In this document: piece by piece, positions 29,974 to 38,887 of the stretch | Numbering within the stretch: position 1 is the stretch's first letter | Layout: every line of letters starts with the position of its first letter | NCBI GenBank assembly: GCA_017619835.1 | Contig: JAFZRN010000033.1 | Span: 62,001-126,000 of the forward strand | Reading direction: 5' to 3' | DNA length: 64,000 nucleotides | DNA from: Eubacterium sp. | Lineage (GTDB): Bacteria > Bacillota > Clostridia > Lachnospirales > Lachnospiraceae | Notes under the pieces: generated by a model | Told to the model about the DNA's origin: nothing | The model's database searches: none | The model's input: only the letters and a program-made list of their open reading frames with translations | Translations under genes and position numbers: made by a program

Positions 29974-31179
29974 TTAATAACTGTCTACAGCATCGTACAT
30001 GTTGAGGATAGGTGAGTAGATAGCCACTACCATACCACCAACAACGACTGCCATAACAACAATGATAAGAGGTTCCATTGCAGAAGTAAGTGCATCAGTT
30101 GCGAGATCAACTTCGTCTTCATAGAAGTCAGCAACCTTCTCCATCATATCTTCAATATTACCTGTTTCCTCGCCAATATGCATCATCTGAGACATCATAA
30201 GCGGGAATATATCCATATCTCTGATCGGCTTTGAAAGAGGAACACCTCTGGAAACCTGAATCTTACAATCTTTAAGTTTATCTCTGATAACTTTATTCTT
30301 CATAACGTTTGCAGTCTGCTCAATCGCATCAATCATCGGAATACCGGATGCGAGAAGGGTTGCAAAAGTTCTGGAGAATGTTGCAGCCGCAGTTTTTACA
30401 TTAAGATTACCAAATATAGGCATTTTAAGAGCAGCATTGCCAAAGAATTCCTGACCATAATCTGTAGCCGCAAATACCTTTATAGCTACTATAATAACAA
30501 TAGCAACCAGTAGAACAACATACCACCTTGCCACCAGGAAATCAGATGCATTAACAAGCATCTGTGTAGCTTTCGGAAGTTCTGCCCCCATTTCTTTAAA
30601 CATTTCAGAGAATGTAGGTATAACCATCGTAAGCATCAGGATAACTACTCCTGTTACAACAAGAAGGATAATGATGGGATACATCATTGCAGATTTAATC
30701 TTTCCTTCTATATGGCCATCTTTCTCAAACTGAGCAGCCATACGCTCAAAACAGATTTCCATCTTACCTGAAGCTTCACCGGCACCAACCATGTTCGAAA
30801 GCATGTTCGGGAACACATCAGGATTAAGCTTTAATGCGTCTGCAAGAGTACCACCCTTTTGAACATGAGCAGTAGCAGCCTCTATTGCTTCTTTAAGCCT
30901 TTTGTTTTCAGTACTTTGGCCTAACATATCAAGAGCGGCGATAACAGGAACACCTGCACGAAGGACAGATGCAAACTGTTTACAGAAAACAGAAAGATCT
31001 TTATTCTTTACTTTCTTTTTAAACAGATTAATCTCAATGTCTTTTCTTTCGCCAAACTCAGTTATGTTAATACCTTGCGTACGAAGTTTAGTCTTCGCAG
31101 CCTCCTCGGAGTTGGCTTCAATGGTTCCTTTTTTAACCTTACCACTGGAATCCAGACCCCTATAATCATACTTTGCCAT
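29974..31179 (-). CDS. pilC: type IV pilus inner-membrane platform protein PilC (GspF family)
   Basis: I take the start at ATG 31177-31179 (401 residues, MAKYDYRGLD), preceded by GGAGG; a longer frame begins upstream without a ribosome-binding site. Two GspF domains are visible, about residues 65-190 and 270-395, each with the family's helical bundle; membrane helices follow near 170, 220 and 370-395. The N-terminal YDYRGLDSSGKVKKGTIEA segment is typical. PilC is the membrane platform that couples the PilB and PilT motors to pilin. It is followed by pilA and preceded by pilT. Confidence 0.96.
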   Translation of the reverse strand: MAKYDYRGLDSSGKVKKGTIEANSEEAAKTKLRTQGINITEFGERKDIEINLFKKKVKNKDLSVFCKQFASVLRAGVPVIAALDMLGQSTENKRLKEAIEAATAHVQKGGTLADALKLNPDVFPNMLSNMVGAGEASGKMEICFERMAAQFEKDGHIEGKIKSAMMYPIIILLVVTGVVILMLTMVIPTFSEMFKEMGAELPKATQMLVNASDFLVARWYVVLLVAIVIIVAIKVFAATDYGQEFFGNAALKMPIFGNLNVKTAAATFSRTFATLLASGIPMIDAIEQTANVMKNKVIRDKLKDCKIQVSRGVPLSKPIRDMDIFPLMMSQMMHIGEETGNIEDMMEKVADFYEDEVDLATDALTSAMEPLIIVVMAVVVGGMVVAIYSPILNMYDAVDSY

Positions 31180-31222
31180 ATTTGTTCCTCCGCCCACATT
31201 TAGACATAAAATATTTTATAAA

Positions 31223-31251
31223 ATTCTACAATACTTTACATAATTATGCAA
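31223..31251 (-). promoter_or_regulatory. possible pilC promoter
   Basis: In the 112-base pilT-pilC gap the - strand reads TTGCAT (31251-31246), 17 bases, TAGAAT (31228-31223). The -10 is good and the -35 weak, so this may be an internal promoter of the pilus operon. The region is A/T-rich and no terminator is seen after pilT. Confidence 0.4.
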
Positions 31252-31291
31252 TAGTTTTGTAAATTATACACTATTTCTACACATTTTTTCA

Positions 31292-32347
31292 TTAATACAG
31301 ATTCTTCTTCATTACTAGCTGATCCTGAGCATACAGAAGCGCATCATCTCTCGTAATCTGACCATTTCTGAACATTTCAATAAGGCAGTCATCCATGGTT
31401 ACCATTCCGATTCCTCTAGAAGTCTGGATGGTTGATTCAATCTGATGAGTCTTTCCTTCACGTATCTGAGCCCTGATAGCCGAATTTGCAAGCATTACCT
31501 CAAAAGCTGCGCAACGGCCATGACCATCTGATGTCGGAAGAAGCTGCTGTGATATAACACCCTCTATAACCATTGCAAGCTGAATTCTGATCTGCTGCTG
31601 CTGATGAGGAGGGAATACGTCGATAATACGGTCTACAGTTGCCGCAGCACCGATTGTGTGGAGTGTCGAAAAAACGAGGTGGCCGGTTTCAGCAGCTGTG
31701 ATTGCTATCTGAATTGTCTCCGGGTCACGCATCTCTCCAACGAGGATAATATCAGGATCCTCACGAAGTGCAGCTCTAAGCGCATTATCAAATGAAAGTG
31801 TATCCATTCCAAGCTCTCTCTGATTCACTATAGATTTCTTATGATGATGAATATACTCTATAGGATCCTCAAGAGTTATTATATGGTTACTGGTATTTTC
31901 ATTAGCTTTATTTATAATAGAAGCAAGTGTTGTGGATTTTCCCGAACCCGTAGGTCCTGTAACAAGTACTAAACCTCTCTTTTTCTTATAAAGCTCAACT
32001 ACTGCAGGCGGTAATCCCAGTTGTTCCGGTCTGGGAATTATCGTATCAATCTTTCGATAGGCAGCAGCCATATTACCTTTATCCATATAAACATTTACAC
32101 GGAATCTTCCTTTATCTCCAACCGAGTATGCAAAGTCACATTCACCTCTATCCTTAAGGATAGCTTTCTGTCTCTCATTCATTGTCATTCCGATACTATC
32201 GGCAGCCTCCTGAGAAGAAAGCGGCGGCACATCAACCTCCTGAAGTGCTCCGTTGATACGGAACTTTGGCGGAATTCCTACCGCAAGGTGGATATCAGAT
32301 GCATTCTCGTCAACCGCAAGGCTGAGGAGTTCGTCCATATCTATCAT
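31292..32347 (-). CDS. pilT: type IV pilus retraction ATPase PilT
   Basis: The protein has 351 residues, the usual PilT length. The N-terminal PAS-like domain (SDIHLAVGIPPKFRINGAL) is followed by the RecA-like ATPase domain with Walker A GPTGSGKSTTLASI near residue 134. The Asp and His boxes are present (EDPIEYIHHHKKSIVNQRE, LVFSTLHTIGAA), as is VGEMRDPETI. The C-terminal motif expected for PilT is AIRAQIREGKTHQI, which is here and distinguishes it from PilB. It powers pilus disassembly and twitching or DNA uptake. It lies 21 bases after pilB. Confidence 0.97.
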   Translation of the reverse strand: MIDMDELLSLAVDENASDIHLAVGIPPKFRINGALQEVDVPPLSSQEAADSIGMTMNERQKAILKDRGECDFAYSVGDKGRFRVNVYMDKGNMAAAYRKIDTIIPRPEQLGLPPAVVELYKKKRGLVLVTGPTGSGKSTTLASIINKANENTSNHIITLEDPIEYIHHHKKSIVNQRELGMDTLSFDNALRAALREDPDIILVGEMRDPETIQIAITAAETGHLVFSTLHTIGAAATVDRIIDVFPPHQQQQIRIQLAMVIEGVISQQLLPTSDGHGRCAAFEVMLANSAIRAQIREGKTHQIESTIQTSRGIGMVTMDDCLIEMFRNGQITRDDALLYAQDQLVMKKNLY

Positions 32348-32368
32348 ATATTCTTATCCCTCCCTCAT

Positions 32369-34087
32369 TTAATAAATGTCACCAGTTGTATATACAATCT
32401 TCTTCATCTCACCGATGGAAGTGGTTCCTTTAAGTACATGTCGAGCGGCAGACATCTTAAGTGTGGACATTCCTTCATCAAGCGCCTGCTTTTCAATAAC
32501 ATCAGCGGTTGCCCCTTTCGCTATAACTGATTGAAGAGCCTTTGAAACCGGCATCATCTCGTAAACACCGATTCGTCCGGAATATCCCGTATCATTACAA
32601 AGCGGACATCCTATCGGCTCATAGATTACTATATCGTCTTCAGGATCCTCAACTCCGAGAACTACTTTTTCATCTTCATCAGCAAGTCTTGGTACTCTGC
32701 AGGATGTACACAGCCTTCTTACAAGTCTCTGGGCAATAACTCCTACCAGAGCATCTCCCGCTACATATGGCTCAATTCCCATATCGATAATACGGGTAAC
32801 CGTCGAAGCTGCCGAGTTAGTATGGAGTGTAGACACTACCAAGTGTCCGGTGATAGCTGCCTGTACAGCTATCTGCGCTGTCTCGCCGTCTCGAATCTCT
32901 CCTATCATTATTATGTCAGGGTCCTGACGAAGGATTGAACGAAGAGCTGCTGCAAATGTCATCTCAGCCTTTACATTAACCTGTACCTGGTTTATGCCAT
33001 TGATATTTGCCTCGACAGGGTCTTCAACTGTTATTATATTAACTTCCTCTTTATTCAGCTCTGAGAGTGAAGTATAAAGTGTCGTAGATTTTCCTGAACC
33101 CGTAGGTCCCGTAACAAGAATGATTCCATGGGGGTTACTTAGGATTCCGTCAAATATCTCAATTTCTTCCGGAGTAAATCCAAGTCCGGACTTCGGCTTT
33201 GTAAGTCCATCCTTGGAAGTAAGTCTCATAACCGTCTTCTCTCCAAATACTGTGGGAAGAATGGAAACACGGACATCAAACTCTTTTCTATCTACTATAA
33301 TAGTAATACGTCCATCCTGAGGTTTTCTTTTCTCAGCAATATCCATACCACCTATGATCTTGATACGGGCGCTGATAGCAGGAAGTATATTAAGCTCATA
33401 TGTCATGACCTGTTTCAGGGCACCATCTATTCGATATCTAACGCGGACATTTGACTCAAGAGCTTCAATATGAATATCGGATGCTCTCTGTCTAACACCG
33501 CCTTCTATGATCTGATTAACAAGAAGAACTATAGGAGAATTATCTACTTCTTCAGCATAAGCATTTTCTTCTTCAGTATTAGCGCCCTCACCCATTTCAA
33601 GCTTGTAGGCCTCAGCAGCTTCCATAGCCTCAGCACTTCCGTAGAACTTACCGATCACATTCTCAATTTCATTTGAAAAACCGAGAAGCGGTTCAACCTG
33701 CATACCACTGGATATAGCAATATCATCCACTGCAACAAGGTCCATGGGATCAGCCATACAAACCTGAATCATGTTGGGATTATCAGGATTGTAACCAATT
33801 GGCATGGCTTTATATTTTGTAACTATTTCCTTCGGGACAAGCTTTAAAACATCCTCATCGATTTTTACGGCATTAATATCGCAAAAATCAATCCCCATCT
33901 GTGTAGTAAGAACCGTGATGAGAAGTTCTTTGGATATGAAACCCATATCCATGATGATGTTTCCGATCATTCCGCCTTCTTCTTTTTGTTTGTCAAGAGC
34001 TTCCTGCAACTGTTCGGGTGTTATAGCTCCGGCTTCAACAAGAAGGTCGCCGACACGGATTCTTTTTCTGGCACCTGTTAATCGCAT
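32369..34087 (-). CDS. pilB: type IV pilus assembly ATPase PilB (GspE family)
   Basis: The protein has 572 residues. The N-terminal MshEN-like domain (about 5-150, starting RIRVGDLLVEAGAITPEQLQ) is a domain that in related proteins binds c-di-GMP; I cannot tell whether this copy does. The ATPase domain has SDIHIEA (near 205), Walker A GPTGSGKSTTLYT near 327, MIGEIRDGETAQIA, and a four-cysteine zinc site (CTSC near 460, CPLC near 497) typical of PilB. It polymerises the pilus. The ATG has AGGAGA upstream, and a strong promoter lies 100-130 bases upstream, so it is the operon's first gene. Confidence 0.97.
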   Translation of the reverse strand: MRLTGARKRIRVGDLLVEAGAITPEQLQEALDKQKEEGGMIGNIIMDMGFISKELLITVLTTQMGIDFCDINAVKIDEDVLKLVPKEIVTKYKAMPIGYNPDNPNMIQVCMADPMDLVAVDDIAISSGMQVEPLLGFSNEIENVIGKFYGSAEAMEAAEAYKLEMGEGANTEEENAYAEEVDNSPIVLLVNQIIEGGVRQRASDIHIEALESNVRVRYRIDGALKQVMTYELNILPAISARIKIIGGMDIAEKRKPQDGRITIIVDRKEFDVRVSILPTVFGEKTVMRLTSKDGLTKPKSGLGFTPEEIEIFDGILSNPHGIILVTGPTGSGKSTTLYTSLSELNKEEVNIITVEDPVEANINGINQVQVNVKAEMTFAAALRSILRQDPDIIMIGEIRDGETAQIAVQAAITGHLVVSTLHTNSAASTVTRIIDMGIEPYVAGDALVGVIAQRLVRRLCTSCRVPRLADEDEKVVLGVEDPEDDIVIYEPIGCPLCNDTGYSGRIGVYEMMPVSKALQSVIAKGATADVIEKQALDEGMSTLKMSAARHVLKGTTSIGEMKKIVYTTGDIY

Positions 34088-34180
34088 TTAGTTATCTCCT
34101 AAAAAAGATTCTTTGCTATGCTCATTATGATGTCTTTTCTAACAACAGGGCGCACTATACCCAGAGCATAGTTCGTTAAC
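34088..34180 (-). promoter_or_regulatory. structured 5' leader of the pilus operon
   Basis: Between the predicted start point (about 34180) and pilB the transcript can form an 8-bp stem CTATGCTC/GAGCATAG (34164-34171 with 34116-34123). This encloses a GGGU/GCCC hairpin (34148-34162) and a weaker TG-TGT/ACA-CA hairpin. I do not recognise a named riboswitch; the leader is shorter than c-di-GMP-I aptamers. It does not cover the ribosome-binding site. Confidence 0.4.
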
Positions 34181-34186
34181 ATAATG

Positions 34187-34214
34187 ATTATACCATAAAG
34201 ATAGGATTATTCAA
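34187..34214 (-). promoter_or_regulatory. pilus operon promoter
   Basis: On the - strand TTGAAT (34214-34209), 16 bases, and TATAAT (34192-34187), with TGG directly before the -10, forming an extended -10. This is the best promoter in the region and points at pilB. It lies in the 225-base gap after trhP. Confidence 0.75.
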
Positions 34215-34261
34215 ATAAAAAGAGTGATTTTAATATATTTATGGCATTTTTACCTATAAAG

Positions 34262-34308
34262 CACAATGTATTGTGGCTACTATCACAAAAAACCACTATG
34301 TTTTTGTG
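34262..34308 (-). terminator. A/T-rich hairpins after trhP
   Basis: An 8-bp perfect stem CACAAAAA/TTTTTGTG (34284-34291 with 34301-34308) starts five bases after the trhP stop, followed by a short hairpin at 34262-34275. They are weak and lack a clear T tract, but they are the only candidates for ending the ireB-trhP transcript before the pilus promoter. Confidence 0.35.
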
Positions 34309-34312
34309 CAAT

Positions 34313-35563
34313 TTATACAATGGATCTGAGTACCATTCCGGAAGATACCTTTTTTGAGCCGTCAATCGCGACATTTTTATAGAATACTTTTAATTTCTGT
34401 TTGGGATGAGGAGCCGAACTTTGAGCATTTCCATACTCATCAATAATATCCGTAATCTGAATACTCAGATTATCACCGGAATAAAGCATGATTTCTAATA
34501 CATCCCCAACCGAGAATTTATTCTTCTGATAAATCTCTATACTGCCATCTTCATTAATCTTTTCCACTCTGCCCATATATACTGCATTTTGCATATAGGT
34601 ATTGTTATCATAAATCTGATCCTCTTCAGAGGGTTTTCCATAATAGAATCCCCTTGTGAAGTCTCTCATTGTACACATTGAGATTTCTCGCTTATAATGT
34701 TCTATTTTAGATTTATAAAGTTCAGGTGATTCAAAATAATCATCAATCGCTTCTCTATATGTCCTTGCTGTTGTTGCTACATATAGATTAGTTTTCATTC
34801 TTCCTTCTACTTTAAAAGAATCAATACCGGCATCAATAAGATCAGGAATCTTATCTACCATACAGAGATCTTTTGAATTGAATATATAAGTCCCTCTTTC
34901 ATCTTCTTCTACGGGAAGATATTCTCCGGGCCTGTTTTCTTCAACAACAGCATACTTCCATCTACAGGGATGGGTACAGGCGCCTCTGTTAGCATCTCTT
35001 CCCGTAAAGTAATTAGATAGAAGACATCTTCCGGAATATGATATACACATCGCTCCGTGAATGAATGCTTCAATCTCTAAACTTTCAGGGATATTATTAC
35101 GTATATCTTTTATCTCTTTTAATGAAAGCTCTCTTGCAGCTACTACTCTAGTTGCTCCCATATCATGCCAGAATCTGTAGGTCATATAGTTTGTATTGTT
35201 TGCCTGAGTGCTGATATGAATCTCAGTATCACTGTTATCAAGTACTTTACTTGCAATACTAAACATTCCGGGATCAGATATAAGAACTGCATCCACTCCC
35301 AGATCCCTTAATTCCTCAAAGTAAGCCTCTGCTTTTTCAATATCTTCATTATGTGCATATATATTGGTAGTCACATACAGCTTTACATCATGGGAATGGG
35401 TATACGAAACCGCTTCCTTCATTTCGTCATGCGTGAAGTTGTCAGCCTTGGCTCTGAGTCCGAAACGATTGCCGCCGATATAAACCGCATCTGCACCATA
35501 GTCAACAGCAACTTTTAAAGTTTCAAGCCCTCCTGCCGGAATAAGCAATTCAGGTTTTTTCAT
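34313..35563 (-). CDS. trhP: peptidase U32 family tRNA hydroxylation protein (TrhP-like)
   Basis: The protein has 416 residues. It starts MKKPELLIPAGGLETLKVAVDYGADAVYIGG, the U32 beta/alpha start, and carries the U32 signature EAFIHGAMCISYSGRCLLSN near residues 164-184. Cysteines in GRC and in GACTHPCRW (about 195-203) are conserved ligands in this family. Members such as E. coli YegQ and B. subtilis YrrO (TrhP) make 5-hydroxyuridine at the tRNA wobble position. Here it directly follows trmR, the methyltransferase that converts this to methoxyuridine, 7 bases away. That pairing makes a tRNA role more likely than a protease one. The B. subtilis region also has a second U32 protein (YrrN), not seen here. 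Confidence 0.88.
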   Translation of the reverse strand: MKKPELLIPAGGLETLKVAVDYGADAVYIGGNRFGLRAKADNFTHDEMKEAVSYTHSHDVKLYVTTNIYAHNEDIEKAEAYFEELRDLGVDAVLISDPGMFSIASKVLDNSDTEIHISTQANNTNYMTYRFWHDMGATRVVAARELSLKEIKDIRNNIPESLEIEAFIHGAMCISYSGRCLLSNYFTGRDANRGACTHPCRWKYAVVEENRPGEYLPVEEDERGTYIFNSKDLCMVDKIPDLIDAGIDSFKVEGRMKTNLYVATTARTYREAIDDYFESPELYKSKIEHYKREISMCTMRDFTRGFYYGKPSEEDQIYDNNTYMQNAVYMGRVEKINEDGSIEIYQKNKFSVGDVLEIMLYSGDNLSIQITDIIDEYGNAQSSAPHPKQKLKVFYKNVAIDGSKKVSSGMVLRSIV

Positions 35564-35570
35564 ATCGCAC

Positions 35571-36245
35571 CTACTTTACTATCGATACTGATATCCCATC
35601 TCCAATTGGAAAAAGGACAGTTTCAAGATTTGGAGCATGGGTTATATGGTAAATATATTCCCTCATCCTGTCATGAATAGTTCTGTCACGCTTTTCTACA
35701 AGAAAATGAGATTCCAGAACCTTTCCATCTTCAAATATGTTATCAGTAACTAAAATTGTTCCCTCATGGGATAGTTTTAAGGACAGATCAAGATAATTCA
35801 TATACTGTGCTTTTGCAGCATCAATGAAAATAAAATCGTAGTGAGAAACATCTTTTTTATTTTGCAAACTCGTTAACGTTTCAACGGCATCCCCTTCATG
35901 AATATTGATTTTGTCTTCATATCCCGCAAGGTGAATATTCTCAATGGCAATCTTAATTCTTTCTGCATCTAATTCTAAAGTATCGATAATCCATGAATCT
36001 CTATTATCTTCATACAGTTCATCTAATACAGAAGCCATTATAATTGAGGAATATCCCACCGCAGTTCCTATCTCAAGTATTCTTTTCGGCTTTGTGATCT
36101 TTAAGAATTGTTTCAGCCACTTCTCCGTATCTTTTCGAATGATAGGAATATCAGCATCATGTGCCGACTTCTCTATATCAAAAAGAACACCTCCGTTACC
36201 GGAGGTGTGGGAAAGTATATAATTTCTGATCCTGCTATATTCCAT
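35571..36245 (-). CDS. trmR: O-methyltransferase, TrmR-like (tRNA 5-hydroxyuridine methyltransferase)
   Basis: The protein has 224 residues, standard for YrrM/TrmR. It has the SAM motif RILEIGTAVGYSSIIMA near residue 58, a second Asp motif FIFIDAAKAQYMNYLD near 140 and VTDNIFEDGKV near 160. It belongs to the class I O-methyltransferase family 3 (COMT-like); the assignment to tRNA rests on the neighbour trhP and on the conserved Bacillus gene order. Start ATG with GGATGGGGT upstream, 8 bases after the previous gene. Confidence 0.85.
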   Translation of the reverse strand: MEYSRIRNYILSHTSGNGGVLFDIEKSAHDADIPIIRKDTEKWLKQFLKITKPKRILEIGTAVGYSSIIMASVLDELYEDNRDSWIIDTLELDAERIKIAIENIHLAGYEDKINIHEGDAVETLTSLQNKKDVSHYDFIFIDAAKAQYMNYLDLSLKLSHEGTILVTDNIFEDGKVLESHFLVEKRDRTIHDRMREYIYHITHAPNLETVLFPIGDGISVSIVK

Positions 36246-36253
36246 ACCCCATC

Positions 36254-36859
36254 CTACTCACTGGTTTCACCGGATTCACCGGAATCGATTGAATCACCCG
36301 ATTCATCAGGAACATAATCATCACCCTCTGAAGCGCCGCCTTCTACACCCTCGGTTCCACTTCCGGCACCTTCTTCAGAATTGTCATGTATCTGATCTGC
36401 ATCTGTAATAGTTGCAGTCTTCTTTACCTTCTCATCTTCTTCTGTTCTGTACTGAACATCATTTATAGATGCCCCTCCGGTAATGATAGCCAAAATCTCA
36501 TTATAAGTCATCGACTGAGATAAAGAATATTTTCCGGGACGTATTTTACTCCCCAGTTCATTTACTTTAATCTTAGCCATCAGGACATACTTATTCTTTA
36601 CAAGCCCGGCATCATATATCTGAGCCGATACTTTTTTTGTCGAAGAATCCGGTTCGATAATAATATCAACATATTCAGTATTTTTAAGATTCTTTGCCGA
36701 ATCAAAGAATACATCATGAGAAAAATTATATGACATCGAAAAGCCCTTAACAAAGATGAGTATTATCACCGCATCAACAAGGAGCTGAAATGCATAGTAT
36801 AACGCTACCCTGAGTCTGTTTTCAGTTTTATAAGCTTTTAGTCTTCTTTTGTTTTTCAT
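36254..36859 (-). CDS. MltG-like membrane protein lacking the catalytic domain
   Basis: I take ATG 36857-36859 as start (201 residues), 4 bases after the ylbF stop and with GAGGC upstream; a longer frame would overlap ylbF. One membrane helix (about residues 25-45) is followed by a LysM-like segment of the kind found before the MltG (YceG) catalytic domain: VKNKYVLMAKIKVNELGSKIRPGKYSL. The next stretch MTYNEILAIITGG is also MltG-like. Full MltG has about 340-380 residues and a C-terminal transglycosylase domain with a catalytic Glu. Here the protein instead ends in a Glu/Gly/Ser/Asp-rich tail (about 145-201). It keeps the mltG position in the ireB-ruvX-mltG-trmR order. It may anchor or regulate a peptidoglycan enzyme. 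Confidence 0.7.
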   Translation of the reverse strand: MKNKRRLKAYKTENRLRVALYYAFQLLVDAVIILIFVKGFSMSYNFSHDVFFDSAKNLKNTEYVDIIIEPDSSTKKVSAQIYDAGLVKNKYVLMAKIKVNELGSKIRPGKYSLSQSMTYNEILAIITGGASINDVQYRTEEDEKVKKTATITDADQIHDNSEEGAGSGTEGVEGGASEGDDYVPDESGDSIDSGESGETSE

Positions 36860-36863
36860 CAAG

Positions 36864-37190
36864 TTATGCCTCAATATTAATATCCTTTGAAACTTCTCCA
36901 ATCACCTGTCGTATAAGACGGGAAAATGCACTTTCCGCACGAAGATATGCATTTACCGTGGAATTATGGAGAAGATCATCATTTTCATTATAGATCTTAT
37001 ATATCTCGTCGTAAGGATTCCCTTCAGTATACTGCATTACATCCGTATAATGCTGTTTAAAGTTCATAAGAGAACTATACAGATTCTCATCAGCTTTTAT
37101 AGCATTACGAGCATTGATGTAATTACGATATTCCGGGGATGCCTTTATCAGATTATTTAATTCAGTACATTTTTCTAATATCATACTCAT
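36864..37190 (-). CDS. YlbF/YmcA family protein
   Basis: This 108-residue all-helical protein fits the Com_YlbF (DUF964) family; it has helices around 5-40, 48-65 and 75-100 and conserved-looking phrases NLIKASPEYRNYINAR and YLRAESAFSRLIRQV. In B. subtilis YlbF and YmcA form a complex with YaaT that guides RNase Y. Lying 4 bases after RNase J with no clear ribosome-binding site, it is likely translated by coupling, suggesting a link with RNA decay here too (inference). Confidence 0.8.
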   Translation of the reverse strand: MSMILEKCTELNNLIKASPEYRNYINARNAIKADENLYSSLMNFKQHYTDVMQYTEGNPYDEIYKIYNENDDLLHNSTVNAYLRAESAFSRLIRQVIGEVSKDINIEA

Positions 37191-37194
37191 ATTA

Positions 37195-38877
37195 TTATAC
37201 TTCAGATATTATCGGAAGGATCATCGGACTTCTCTTTGTTCTTTCCCATAAGAACTGTCCCAAGTCCTCACGTAGTCTATTCTTAATTCTGCCCCAGTCT
37301 GCATTATCGGCTTCAAGGCAATTATACAGCGTTTCAGAAGCAATATCCTTACACTGTTCCATAAGAAGTTCTGCTTCTCTTACATAGACAAAACCTCTGG
37401 ATATTATATCGGGGCCGGCAAGAATCTGATTGGATCCGCTTTCAAGTGTAACTGCCACTATCAGGAGTCCGTTCTCCGAAAGATGCTGTCTGTCACGAAG
37501 AACAATGTTACCTACGTCACCTACTCCAAGTCCATCAACGAATACTCCTCTGGCAGGAACCTTATCGACCACTTCAAATTCATTCTCACCGATACTTAAT
37601 ACTTCACCGCATTTAAGTATCTTGACATTCTCACGTGGAATCCCCATTTCCATTGCAAGCTCTGCATGACGCTTCAAATGTCTATATTCTCCATGAACAG
37701 GAATCGCATACTTAGGTTTTGTCAATGCATATATAAGCTTCAGCTCTTCCTGACATGCATGACCGGATACATGAGTATCATGATATATAACTCTTGCACC
37801 TTTTTGCTCGAGATAATTCATTACTCTATAAACTGCCTTCTCATTTCCCGGAATAGGACTAGATGAAAAGATAACAACATCACCCGGAACTATTGAAATC
37901 TTATTGTGAAGTGAAGAAGCAATCCTGGAAAGAACAGCCATGTTTTCACCCTGGCTTCCTGTTGTGATAAACACCAGCTTTTCATCAGGATAATCCTTGG
38001 CTTCATCAATATCGATCAAAGTATTATCAGGTATATTGATATATCCCAGTTCTGAAGCAATCCTTATAATGTTGACCATGCTTCGGCCTTCGACAATACA
38101 TTTACGGCCATATTTGCATGCAGAGTTGATTATCTGCTGTACCCTGTCCACATTTGAAGCGAAGGTTGCAATGATAAGTCTATGATCTCTATTATCATCA
38201 AAGATATGATCAAAAGTTCTTCCAACGTTTTTCTCGGAAGGCGTGTATCCCGGACGCTCCACGTTGGTCGAATCAGCCATCAGCGCAAGTACGCCTTTTT
38301 TACCAAGCTCGCCAAAACGCTGAAGATCGATAACCCCACCAAATACAGGAGTATAGTCAACCTTAAAGTCGCCTGTATGAACTATGATGCCGGCAGGTGT
38401 AAATATAGCCAGAGCAGCCGAATCTGCAATGGAATGATTGGTTCTTATAAACTCTATTCTAAAACATCCAAGATTAATCGTCTGACCATATGAGACAACT
38501 TTTCTGCGAATATTATCTATAAGGCCATGTTCAGAAAGTTTATATTCGATAAGCCCCATAGTAAGCTTGGTTGTATATATCGGAATATTAAGTTGTTTTT
38601 CAATATACGGAATGGCTCCTATATGGTCCTCATGTCCATGAGTTACGACCATCCCCCGAATTTTATCCTTATTTTCTAAAAGGTAGGTTATATCAGGAAT
38701 AACAAGATCAATTCCCGGCATATCATCATCCGGGAACGACAGTCCTCCATCTATAACTATTATATCTTCACCATATTCAATGGCAGTTATATTCATGCCT
38801 ATCTGTTCAAGGCCGCCCAGCGGAATTATCTTTACCGCCGTACTATCTCCAAAATCCAAACTGTTCAAAATGTTCAC
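37195..38877 (-). CDS. rnj: ribonuclease J
   Basis: The protein has 560 residues, standard for RNase J. The beta-lactamase fold contains GGLEQIGMN (about 20-28), the metal motif HGHEDHIGA near residue 79, HTGDFKVDYTP near 168, a beta-CASP insert, and TGSQGENMAVL and HVSGHACQEE in the second half. It is a 5'-to-3' exo- and endoribonuclease for mRNA turnover and rRNA maturation. There is no ATG at the start; GTG at 38875-38877 or TTG at 38866-38868, the latter with AGGTGA upstream, are the candidates. It sits between ruvX and a ylbF-family gene, a position not found in B. subtilis. Confidence 0.95.
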   Translation of the reverse strand: MNILNSLDFGDSTAVKIIPLGGLEQIGMNITAIEYGEDIIVIDGGLSFPDDDMPGIDLVIPDITYLLENKDKIRGMVVTHGHEDHIGAIPYIEKQLNIPIYTTKLTMGLIEYKLSEHGLIDNIRRKVVSYGQTINLGCFRIEFIRTNHSIADSAALAIFTPAGIIVHTGDFKVDYTPVFGGVIDLQRFGELGKKGVLALMADSTNVERPGYTPSEKNVGRTFDHIFDDNRDHRLIIATFASNVDRVQQIINSACKYGRKCIVEGRSMVNIIRIASELGYINIPDNTLIDIDEAKDYPDEKLVFITTGSQGENMAVLSRIASSLHNKISIVPGDVVIFSSSPIPGNEKAVYRVMNYLEQKGARVIYHDTHVSGHACQEELKLIYALTKPKYAIPVHGEYRHLKRHAELAMEMGIPRENVKILKCGEVLSIGENEFEVVDKVPARGVFVDGLGVGDVGNIVLRDRQHLSENGLLIVAVTLESGSNQILAGPDIISRGFVYVREAELLMEQCKDIASETLYNCLEADNADWGRIKNRLREDLGQFLWERTKRSPMILPIISEV

Positions 38878-38887
38878 CTACTATCTA

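Noticed and set aside
32021-32530. Long open frame on the + strand opposite pilT and pilB
   Set aside because: It lies opposite two clearly functional genes, has no ribosome-binding site or recognisable protein features, and is explained by the codon bias of the true frame. The same holds for 55580-56221 and 44177-44815.
36254-36901. Longer start (36901) for the MltG-like gene
   Set aside because: It would overlap the YlbF-family gene by 38 bases, while ATG 36859 has GAGGC at normal spacing and follows the ylbF stop by 4 bases.
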